Shown here one piece after another: positions 1-5,575 of a stretch of 8,183 bases of DNA. A program made the position numbers and the translations under genes. Positions within the stretch are counted from its first letter, which is position 1. Every line of letters starts with the position of its first letter. Under the pieces are notes generated by a model. It was given only the letters and a program-made list of their open reading frames with translations. It was not told the origin of the DNA and made no database searches. The DNA comes from Alphaproteobacteria bacterium (GTDB lineage: Bacteria; Pseudomonadota; Alphaproteobacteria; UBA6615): NCBI GenBank assembly GCA_017643325.1, contig JAEPNS010000135.1:1-8183 (forward strand), given 5' to 3'.

Positions 1-780
1 GAGTGCTTCGGGTTCGTGGCCGTCCTCGGGTTCGCGCGATATCACAGCAAATGGATGCGGCACGGCGTGGGCGCGGTCTCGCGGCGCATGTTCCGGCAGC
101 TCGCCACGCCGTCGATCGGGTTCGCGGGTTTCATTCTCGGGAACGCCATCAGCATCCAGGGGCCGATCATCGTGATCGGCGCGATCCTCAGCCCGACGGC
201 CGTTGCGATTTTCGCGACCCTGCGGATTCTCGCCCGCGCCGTGGTCATGTTCGCCAATGTCGTGTTCGCCACGCTCCGGCCCGAGATCGCGATGGCCTAC
301 GGCCGCGATGACATCGTGCTGATGCAGCGCCTCAGCAACCGGGCGATCCAGTTCTCGGTCTGGCTGGCCGGGACCGCGTTCGTCGCCCTGATGCTGCTCG
401 GGCCGTGGATCGTCGAGGTGTGGACGGTGGGCCGGATCGAGGTGACGCAGCCGCTGTTCGCGCTCCTCGTGCTGGCGGGCATGGCGACGCTGACCTGGAC
501 CGGCACCGCCAGCGCGCTCTACGCGACCAACAACAACCAGGCGATCGCGACGATCTACGTGGTGGTGGCCAGTGTCGCCGTGGCGGCGTCGATTTTCGCC
601 GCGATGATCGGCGGAACGTCGGGTGTGGCCGCGGCGCTGGCGCTTGCGGAGCTCGTCGTGCTTGCCCTCGTGTTCATACGCACGCTGCGTTTCGTCGACC
701 AGAGTGCCGGCCAGGTGCTCCGGCGCGTCGTCGTTCCGCCGGTGGATACGCTCCGCCTGCTGTTCGGCCGCAGCGCGTAG
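1..780 (+). CDS. Wzx-type polysaccharide flippase, C-terminal part (5' partial)
   Basis: The reading frame is open from the first base and ends at TAG 778-780, leaving 259 codons; the true start lies upstream. The visible protein is strongly hydrophobic, with likely membrane segments near window residues 41-63, 78-92, 119-141, 151-173, 183-203 and 209-227, separated by short Arg-containing loops. The segment SPTAVAIFATLRILAR (64-79) and the later ATNNNQ (175-180) after a Trp/Thr-rich helix resemble the C-terminal half of polysaccharide transporters of the MOP/MATE superfamily (Wzx, lipopolysaccharide biosynthesis protein). Family members of roughly 400-500 residues would put about half the protein outside the window. 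Its role would be to flip undecaprenyl-linked oligosaccharide across the inner membrane. It could instead be a related transporter for another lipid-linked substrate. It is convergent with galE, with 6 bases between the stops. Confidence 0.8.
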   Translation, partial: ECFGFVAVLGFARYHSKWMRHGVGAVSRRMFRQLATPSIGFAGFILGNAISIQGPIIVIGAILSPTAVAIFATLRILARAVVMFANVVFATLRPEIAMAYGRDDIVLMQRLSNRAIQFSVWLAGTAFVALMLLGPWIVEVWTVGRIEVTQPLFALLVLAGMATLTWTGTASALYATNNNQAIATIYVVVASVAVAASIFAAMIGGTSGVAAALALAELVVLALVFIRTLRFVDQSAGQVLRRVVVPPVDTLRLLFGRSA

Positions 781-786
781 GCGGGC

Positions 787-1767
787 TCAGGGGACCGGGT
801 TCTCGCTGTGCCAGCGCCAGGCGCTCGCCACGATCGTCTCCAGGTCGGAATTCGCCGGTGTCCAGCCGAGCGCATCTTTCGCCCGGTCCGCCGCGGCGAC
901 GAGCTGCGGCGGGTCGCCGGCGCGCCGCGCGGCGTCGCGATGGGGAATGGCATGGCCGGTCACCGCGCGGCAGGTCTCGATGATCTCCCGGACGGAGTAT
1001 CCGGTGCCGGTCCCGAGGTTGGCGACGAGCGGCGCCTCGTTCGCGTCCAGGTGCGCCACCGCCGCGACATGGGCGGCGGCGAGGTCGGCGACATGCACAT
1101 AGTCGCGCACCGCCGTGCCGTCGGGCGTCGGGTAGTCGTTCCCGAACACCGCGATCTCATCGCGCTGTCCGAGGGCGACCTGCAGCACCAGCGGGACGAG
1201 ATGTGTCTCGGGGTCATGGCGTTCGCCGAGCTCGCCGTCGGGATCCGCGCCGGCGGCGTTGAAGTAACGCAGCGCGGCATAGCGCAGGCCGTCGGCGGCC
1301 GCATGGTTTGCCAGCATCGTCTCCACCGCGCGCTTGGTGTCTCCGTACGGATTGACCGGCACCGTCGGCGCGTCTTCGGGGATCGGCACGGTGTCGGGGA
1401 TGCCGTACACCGCGGCGGTGCTCGAAAAGACGATCCGGCCGACGCCCGCATCGCGCATGGCCGCGAGCAGCTTCCATGTTCCCACCACATTCGCGTGCCA
1501 GAACGATCCCGGGTCGCGCACCGAATGGCCGACCTCGATGAGGCCGGCAAAATGGATCACGGCTTCGGGCCGGTGGGCGGCCAGCACGTCACGAAGCCGG
1601 TCGCGATCCGTGATGTCGCCCTGCTCGAACGGGCCCCAGCGGACCGCATTGCGGTGACCGTTGGAGAGGTTGTCGTATACGACGGGCGTGTGGCCAGCGG
1701 CGTGCAGGGCCTTGCAGGTGTGGCTGCCGATGTAGCCGGCCCCGCCGGTGACCAGGATGGTCGACAT
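787..1767 (-). CDS. galE: UDP-glucose 4-epimerase GalE
   Basis: A complete 326-residue extended short-chain dehydrogenase/reductase, close to the usual GalE length of 325-340. The NAD-binding glycine motif GGAGYIG is at residues 8-14, the substrate-side signature FSSTAAVYG at 114-122 (catalytic Ser/Thr position T117), and the YxxxK pair is Y141/K145. YFNAAGADPDGELGE (168-182) and RDYVHVADLA (221-230) are typical GalE stretches. The enzyme interconverts UDP-glucose and UDP-galactose in the cytosol; some members also act on UDP-GlcNAc. On the minus strand the ATG is preceded by GGAGGG (bases 1779-1774) with 6 bases spacing, which settles the start. It faces away from the glycosyltransferase operon and shares the 1768-1907 upstream region with it. 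By alignment from memory, the residue matching E. coli Tyr299 seems to be Leu289, so substrate range is uncertain. Confidence 0.95.
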   Translation of the reverse strand: MSTILVTGGAGYIGSHTCKALHAAGHTPVVYDNLSNGHRNAVRWGPFEQGDITDRDRLRDVLAAHRPEAVIHFAGLIEVGHSVRDPGSFWHANVVGTWKLLAAMRDAGVGRIVFSSTAAVYGIPDTVPIPEDAPTVPVNPYGDTKRAVETMLANHAAADGLRYAALRYFNAAGADPDGELGERHDPETHLVPLVLQVALGQRDEIAVFGNDYPTPDGTAVRDYVHVADLAAAHVAAVAHLDANEAPLVANLGTGTGYSVREIIETCRAVTGHAIPHRDAARRAGDPPQLVAAADRAKDALGWTPANSDLETIVASAWRWHSENPVP

Positions 1768-1907
1768 CGAAGTCCCTCCGCGGGCGGATGGTTCGGCGGT
1801 GCTCGCATGGGTTATGCATCCGAAGAGAAATGCTTTGCCGCGCCGCGCGCCGGGAAGGTAGAGGAAGGCCCGGGCGGTTGCAAACCGGTCCGGGAAAGGG
1901 TTCTCGC
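1768..1907. promoter_or_regulatory. Divergent intergenic region between galE and the glycosyltransferase operon
   Basis: These 140 bases lie between two divergent start codons, so promoters for galE (minus) and the five-gene operon (plus) are expected here. The stretch 1811-1836 is noticeably more AT-rich than its surroundings and contains ATGCAT at 1814-1819. No sigma-70 site matches convincingly. The best minus-strand candidate is TTGCAA (1883-1878), 17 bases, then TACCTT (1860-1855), with only about 4/6 and 3/6 consensus matches. Ribosome binding sites sit at both ends: GGAGGG for galE (1779-1774, minus) and GGGAAAGGG for the operon (1892-1900, plus). The promoter role is inferred from gene orientation, not from a recognised box. 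Confidence 0.45.
1869..1894 (+). promoter_or_regulatory. Imperfect dyad / potential leader hairpin before the glycosyltransferase operon
   Basis: The sequence forms a two-part inverted repeat: CCCGG (1869-1873) pairs with CCGGG (1890-1894), and CGGTT (1875-1879) pairs with AACCG (1883-1887) around a GCA centre, with a small 1/2-base internal mismatch. It overlaps the beginning of the purine-rich ribosome binding site GGGAAAGGG (1892-1900) of the gene starting at 1908. It could be a regulator-binding dyad or an RNA hairpin that partly masks the ribosome binding site. In GC-rich DNA a structure of this size can also arise by chance. Confidence 0.3.
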
Positions 1908-3176
1908 ATGAACGAACGCGCCGATCCGCGGGTGGTGGTGTCGAACGGCTTCGGCCGGTTCCACATGCGACTGGCCGCCGCGGAGGCGGGGCGGCGCGGC
2001 CTGCTCGATGCCTTCATCACCGGCGCCTATCCGACGCCCGGCGTTTCCAAGGTCCTCGACGCGCTCGGCCTGGCCCGCTTTCCGGCGGTTGCCCGGTTCC
2101 TGGCCCGGGCCGAACCGATCCCCGGCGAGAAGACCCATGCGCTGTGGGCCGGGGAGCCCTTCTCGCAGCTCGGCAGCCGGTCGCGGACCGTGTCGTTCCT
2201 GTCGGGCGGCTTTGCCGACCGCCTCCATCTCACGGCGCGCGGTCTCTACGCCGCGGGCGCGCGCCGCATCCTGAAACGGCTGCCCTTGCCGGACGGCGAC
2301 GGCGTCTACCACTACCGCGCCGGGTTCGGCGGCGCGTCGGTGGACCTTGCCCGCGCGCGCGGCTGGGCCTGCCTGTGCGATCACACCATCGCGCACCCGG
2401 CGGTGCTCGAGTATCTGGTCGCGAACGAGGGACGGATGCCGCCGCCGGGCGAGTCGGGTCCGGTCGACGCCAACTGGCAGGCAATCCTCGACGATATCGA
2501 CCGGGCCGACCATGTGCTGACCAACTCCCATTTCGTGCAGTCCACCTTCGTCCAGCAGGGCTGGGATACGGACAGGGTCGACGTGATCTATCTCGGGGTC
2601 GACGACGGTTTCCTGTCCCTGATTCCCGAGCGCGTGCCTCATGACGGGCCGTTGCGGCTGCTGTTTGCCGGCAGCTTCAACCGGCGCAAGGGCGGACCCG
2701 AACTGGCCGAGGCGGTGCTCGGCCTCGACGGCGTGGACTGGACCCTGGATATCTGCGGGCCGGTCGGCCCGGAATCGGCGGAGGCCTTCGCGCGCCTCAA
2801 CGCCGATGTGCGCGTGACCTATCACGGCAACCTGGCGGCGCGCGACCTGGCGGCCCGGATGGCGGCGGCCGACGTCTTCGTGTTCCCGACGCTCGCGGAA
2901 GGTTCGGCGCGGGTCCTGTTCGAGGCGATGGCGGCCGGCTGCTACATGGTCACCACCGCGAACGGCGGATCGGTCGTCGAGGACGGTGTTCATGGCGAGC
3001 TGATTGCCCCGGGGAGCGTCGCGGCCATCGCGGAGGCGGTGCGGAACGCGGCGTCGGACCGGTCGCGGGTGCGCGAGACCGGGGACCGCAACGCGGCGCT
3101 GGTGCGCGCGCGCTACCGCCAGGCGGACTACGGCTCGCACCTCTTCGAGCTCTACGGCCGGCTGTTGCGGCGGTGA
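1908..3176 (+). CDS. Glycosyltransferase family 4 (GT-B fold), first operon gene
   Basis: A 422-residue GT-B glycosyltransferase, first gene of the operon. The N-terminal Rossmann half starts at VVVSNGFG (9-16). CDHTIAHPAV (157-166) and LTNSHFV (204-210) are motifs of the acceptor half. The C-terminal, nucleotide-sugar-binding half begins at LLFAGSFNRRKG (251-262), with basic R260/K261, and continues to the EX7E pair E331/E339 inside EGSARVLFE, followed by GGSVVEDGVHGELI (353-366). Such enzymes transfer a sugar from a nucleotide donor, usually with retention, at the cytosolic face of the inner membrane; the specific sugar cannot be read from sequence. I chose ATG 1908 because GGGAAAGGG ends 7 bases upstream and the fold begins directly after. 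An in-frame ATG at 1788 would add 40 Arg/Cys-rich residues without family resemblance. It is followed 4 bases later by a possible 25-codon ORF. Confidence 0.92.
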   Translation: MNERADPRVVVSNGFGRFHMRLAAAEAGRRGLLDAFITGAYPTPGVSKVLDALGLARFPAVARFLARAEPIPGEKTHALWAGEPFSQLGSRSRTVSFLSGGFADRLHLTARGLYAAGARRILKRLPLPDGDGVYHYRAGFGGASVDLARARGWACLCDHTIAHPAVLEYLVANEGRMPPPGESGPVDANWQAILDDIDRADHVLTNSHFVQSTFVQQGWDTDRVDVIYLGVDDGFLSLIPERVPHDGPLRLLFAGSFNRRKGGPELAEAVLGLDGVDWTLDICGPVGPESAEAFARLNADVRVTYHGNLAARDLAARMAAADVFVFPTLAEGSARVLFEAMAAGCYMVTTANGGSVVEDGVHGELIAPGSVAAIAEAVRNAASDRSRVRETGDRNAALVRARYRQADYGSHLFELYGRLLRR

Positions 3177-3180
3177 CGCG

Positions 3181-3258
3181 ATGACTGCCATTCTGGCCGC
3201 CGACGACCACCCTGCAACGGACGGCCCGCCCGCGCGGCGCGCCGGGACTCGGGCATGA
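3181..3258 (+). CDS. Possible 25-codon linking ORF between GT4 and Wzy-like gene
   Basis: The ORF starts 4 bases after the glycosyltransferase stop and ends with a TGA that overlaps the ATG of the Wzy-like gene (ATGA, 3255-3258). The product would be 25 residues, MTAILAADDHPATD then an Arg/Ala-rich end, with no recognisable domain, signal peptide or membrane segment. No good Shine-Dalgarno precedes it, so it would depend on ribosomes finishing the upstream gene. Its likely role, if any, is to carry ribosomes across the 78-base gap to the next start, which also has only a weak GGGA site (3244-3247). It may simply be an untranslated spacer. Confidence 0.3.
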   Translation: MTAILAADDHPATDGPPARRAGTRA

Positions 3259-4757
3259 CGAACGCGACGGCCCAAACGCGATACGCGCCTCTCCGCCCGG
3301 CCGGCCGGTACAGCCCGGACCAGGCGGAGACGTCCAACAACCTGATCCTCGCGGCGATCGCGTTTTTCACGCCGACCGTGGTCTTCCTCGAGTTCAATCT
3401 CGTGGGCCGCATCTTCGCGCCGGAGCTGATCCTGATCGGCCTGCTGCCGTTCATGCTGCTGACCCGCGGGCGGATGCTGGCGGCGCCCCTGCCGCGGTTT
3501 TTCCTGATCCTTGCCGGGCTCTGGCTCGCCTCGCAGATCCTGACCGACCTCATCCGCGATTCCGATTTCCGGGACTACAGCCGGGGCTGGTCGAAGATCA
3601 TCTTCACGTCGATGAACTTCTGCACGCTGTACATGCTGCTCTACGGGAGCCGCCAGCGGATTGTGCTGTTCGCGCTCGGGATCGCCATCGGCGGCTATCT
3701 CACCTTCATGTTCAACCCGTCCGATTTCGCGGCGCGCCAGCCCTGGAAGTTCGGGCTGGGCGTATCGACGATCCTGCTGGTCGTCGTCCTGTCCCAGTGG
3801 AAACCGGTCTTCAAGATCTGGTTCCTGCCCGCGCTGATGATCGGGTCGGTCGGTGTCTACAGCATGGTGGTGGGTTCGCGCAGCCTGGCGGCCATCACGA
3901 TCCTCGCGGCGCTCTATGTGCTGGTGCAGCAGATCCTCGGGCGGCGCAACGTTGCGCCGAAGGGGTTCTCGCCCGTCCGCACCTTCCTGTTCTTCGTCGG
4001 CGGCCTGGGCGTCGCGCTGATGCTTTTCAACTCCTACCAGTTCGCGGCGTCGGAAGGGCATCTCGGCGAGTTCGCGCAACAGGTCTACGAGCAGCAGGGC
4101 TCGGGCTCGTTCGGTGTCCTCCTCGGCGGACGCTCGGAAATCTTCGTCTCCAGCCAGGCGGTGATGGACAGCCCGCTCATCGGCCACGGGTCCTGGGCGC
4201 GAAACCCGGCCTACGCGGTCCGCATTCTCGAACTGGAACGCTTCGGCTACGACGTGAACTACATCGCGGCGGAATCCGACCTGATCCCGACCCACAGCCA
4301 CTTCATGGGCGGCTGGGTCGAGGCCGGGCTCATGGGCGCCATCTTCTGGGGCTGGGTGCTGGTGCTGGTCTTCCGCGTGCTTGCGAACCTCTACATGGTG
4401 CGCGAGCCACTGGGGCCGATGATCACCTTCATCGGTTTCCTGATGCTCTGGGACATCCTGTTCTCGCCCTTCGGGGCGGAACGCCGCGTGACCGTGCCGT
4501 TCAACATCGTGCTGATGATGTTCGCGTGGGACATGCTCAAGGCGAGCGTGCCGAAGGAGATGATCGGCGCGGCCCAGTTGCGGCGGCGGCGGGGCCCGCG
4601 TCCGCAGGGTCCGCCGCGGACCCCGGGCGGACGTCCGCCGCAGCAGGTGAACCGGCCGCTCCCGCCCGGCGTGCGCCCCGGCCCACGCGGGACGGCGCCG
4701 CGCCCGGGCAGCATCCCGCGCCCGCCGCCGCCGGGCGGCAGGAGGGAGCCGCGATGA
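3255..4757 (+). CDS. Wzy / O-antigen ligase-like membrane protein with Pro-Arg-Gly tail
   Basis: A 500-residue multi-pass inner membrane protein. Likely membrane segments lie near 29-48, 55-70, 80-98, 113-130, 136-153, 168-181, 187-206, 210-227, 243-260, 352-376, 386-404 and 413-427. A long loop (about 262-350) holds GGRSEIF (291-297), SPLIGHG (306-312) and THSHFMGGWVEAGLMG (346-361). This large loop followed by a His-containing motif next to a membrane helix is characteristic of the Wzy/WaaL O-antigen polymerase-ligase superfamily, which joins lipid-linked glycans at the periplasmic face. Whether it polymerises or ligates is not decidable here. Residues 443-500 form an unusual tail: 20 Pro, 15 Arg and 10 Gly of 58, no Lys and one acidic residue. 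No in-frame alternative start exists between the previous gene's stop and ATG 3255. Its stop overlaps the GT2 start as ATGA. Confidence 0.87.
   Translation: MTNATAQTRYAPLRPAGRYSPDQAETSNNLILAAIAFFTPTVVFLEFNLVGRIFAPELILIGLLPFMLLTRGRMLAAPLPRFFLILAGLWLASQILTDLIRDSDFRDYSRGWSKIIFTSMNFCTLYMLLYGSRQRIVLFALGIAIGGYLTFMFNPSDFAARQPWKFGLGVSTILLVVVLSQWKPVFKIWFLPALMIGSVGVYSMVVGSRSLAAITILAALYVLVQQILGRRNVAPKGFSPVRTFLFFVGGLGVALMLFNSYQFAASEGHLGEFAQQVYEQQGSGSFGVLLGGRSEIFVSSQAVMDSPLIGHGSWARNPAYAVRILELERFGYDVNYIAAESDLIPTHSHFMGGWVEAGLMGAIFWGWVLVLVFRVLANLYMVREPLGPMITFIGFLMLWDILFSPFGAERRVTVPFNIVLMMFAWDMLKASVPKEMIGAAQLRRRRGPRPQGPPRTPGGRPPQQVNRPLPPGVRPGPRGTAPRPGSIPRPPPPGGRREPR
4607..4639. repeat. Cluster of GTCCGC/GCGGAC inverted repeats in the Wzy tail coding region
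   Basis: Two dyads are adjacent: GGGTCCGCCGCGGACCC (4607-4623, 8-base arms around one central base) and the perfect 14-base palindrome GGCGGACGTCCGCC (4626-4639). GTCCGCC (4609-4615) can also pair with GGCGGAC (4626-4632) across a 10-base loop. They lie wholly inside codons for the Pro/Arg/Gly tail. Because CCG, CGG, CGC and GGC codons readily create such dyads, this may be a by-product of composition rather than a functional site. Confidence 0.4.
4740..4745 (+). promoter_or_regulatory. Strong Shine-Dalgarno for GT2 gene embedded in the upstream ORF
   Basis: AGGAGG lies 8 bases before ATG 4754 and decides the GT2 start. In the Wzy-like frame the same six bases are tandem AGG AGG codons for R496-R497, whereas most other arginines in the tail use CGN codons. 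This is the strongest ribosome binding site in the operon. Confidence 0.8.
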
Positions 4758-5575
4758 AGGTCTCCGTCGTGACCCTGTCGTTCAACCAGGCGCCCTATCT
4801 GGAGCGTGCGATCCGCTCGGTGATCGAGCAGGACCATGACGACATCGAGTATATCGTCGTCGACCCCGGCTCGACCGACGGCAGCCGCGAGATCATCGAG
4901 CGCTACCGCGACCGGATCGCGACCGTGATCACCGAGCCGGACAAGGGCCCGCCCGACGGGCTCAACAACGGCTTCGCGGCGGCGACGGGCGACGTCTACG
5001 CCTACATGAATGCCGACGACGCGTTCCTGCCCGGCGCGATCGGCGAGGCGGTCGCGGCGTTCGGAAAGTATCCGGATGCGGATGTCATCGTCGGACATGG
5101 CTACATCGTCGACGGCCACGGCAGGCCCGTGCGGCATTTCCGGTCCGCACCCTTCACACCGTGGCGCTTCGCCCATGGCGCGGCGGTCGTGATGCAGCAG
5201 TCGACCTTTTTCAGGGCGTCGGCCTTCAAGGCCACCGACGGCTTCAACATCGACAACCGCACGAGCTGGGACGCCGAGCTGCTCCTCGACATGGGCCTCG
5301 CCGGCGCAAAGGTAAAGGTGGTCGAGGGCGACTGGTCGATCTTCGCGATCTATGCGGATTCGATCTCCGGCAGCCAGCGCATGGGCGACGAGAGCCTCGT
5401 CAATCACCGCCGCTATTTCGAGCGCGTGATGGGCCGCCCGCAGCGCCCGTCTGACGACCTGATGTTCAAGTGGGCGCGGGCGTGGCGCTGGATCACCGAC
5501 CCGTGCGGGCTCTACGCCAGGCTGCGCGCGCGCTCGACGCCTCTGCCCGAATTCCCGGATCTCCGGATCCCATGA
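4754..5575 (+). CDS. Glycosyltransferase family 2 (GT-A fold)
   Basis: A 273-residue GT-A glycosyltransferase, a compact single-domain GT2 length. The N-terminus KVSVVTLSFNQAPYLERAI (2-20) and VDPGSTDGS (36-44) form the nucleotide-binding region. DKGPPDGLNNGF (63-74) is the conserved turn before the metal site, and NADD (86-89) is the DXD-type divalent metal and nucleotide-sugar motif. TSWDAELLL (170-178) is the probable region of the catalytic base, with W172/D173. No membrane helix is evident, so it probably works at the cytosolic face of the inner membrane, adding a sugar with inversion of configuration; donor and acceptor are unknown. The start is fixed by AGGAGG at 4740-4745 and an ATGA overlap with the Wzy-like gene. 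The end overlaps the next gene the same way (ATGA 5572-5575). The frame stays open far upstream, but that part is antiphase shadow of the previous gene. Confidence 0.94.
   Translation: MKVSVVTLSFNQAPYLERAIRSVIEQDHDDIEYIVVDPGSTDGSREIIERYRDRIATVITEPDKGPPDGLNNGFAAATGDVYAYMNADDAFLPGAIGEAVAAFGKYPDADVIVGHGYIVDGHGRPVRHFRSAPFTPWRFAHGAAVVMQQSTFFRASAFKATDGFNIDNRTSWDAELLLDMGLAGAKVKVVEGDWSIFAIYADSISGSQRMGDESLVNHRRYFERVMGRPQRPSDDLMFKWARAWRWITDPCGLYARLRARSTPLPEFPDLRIP

Noticed and set aside
1855..1883. TTGCAA-17-TACCTT as a galE promoter
   Set aside because: Too few consensus matches to call a promoter on its own; mentioned only as a weak candidate in the intergenic region.
1788..1907. An upstream in-frame ATG that would lengthen the first GT4 by 40 residues
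   Set aside because: The added residues are Arg/Cys/Gly-rich and unlike the family; a good ribosome binding site precedes ATG 1908 and the Rossmann strand begins right after it.
808..1911. A 367-codon plus-strand frame across galE
   Set aside because: galE on the minus strand is unmistakable; the plus frame has only shadow composition and no suitable ribosome binding site.
1812..4301. An 829-codon open frame on the minus strand opposite the GT4 and Wzy-like genes
   Set aside because: It mirrors two convincing plus-strand genes, its product is Arg/Gln/Glu/His-rich low-complexity without domains, and long antisense frames are usual in GC-rich genes.
3797..4753. Upstream extension of the GT2 frame through the Wzy-like gene
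   Set aside because: The extension is an out-of-phase reading of a clear membrane protein; the GT2 fold starts exactly at ATG 4754 with a strong ribosome binding site.
5470..5571. An upstream in-frame start for the propeller gene
   Set aside because: It lies within GT2 in another frame, the extra residues look like shadow sequence, and ATG 5572 gives the ATGA overlap seen at other junctions.
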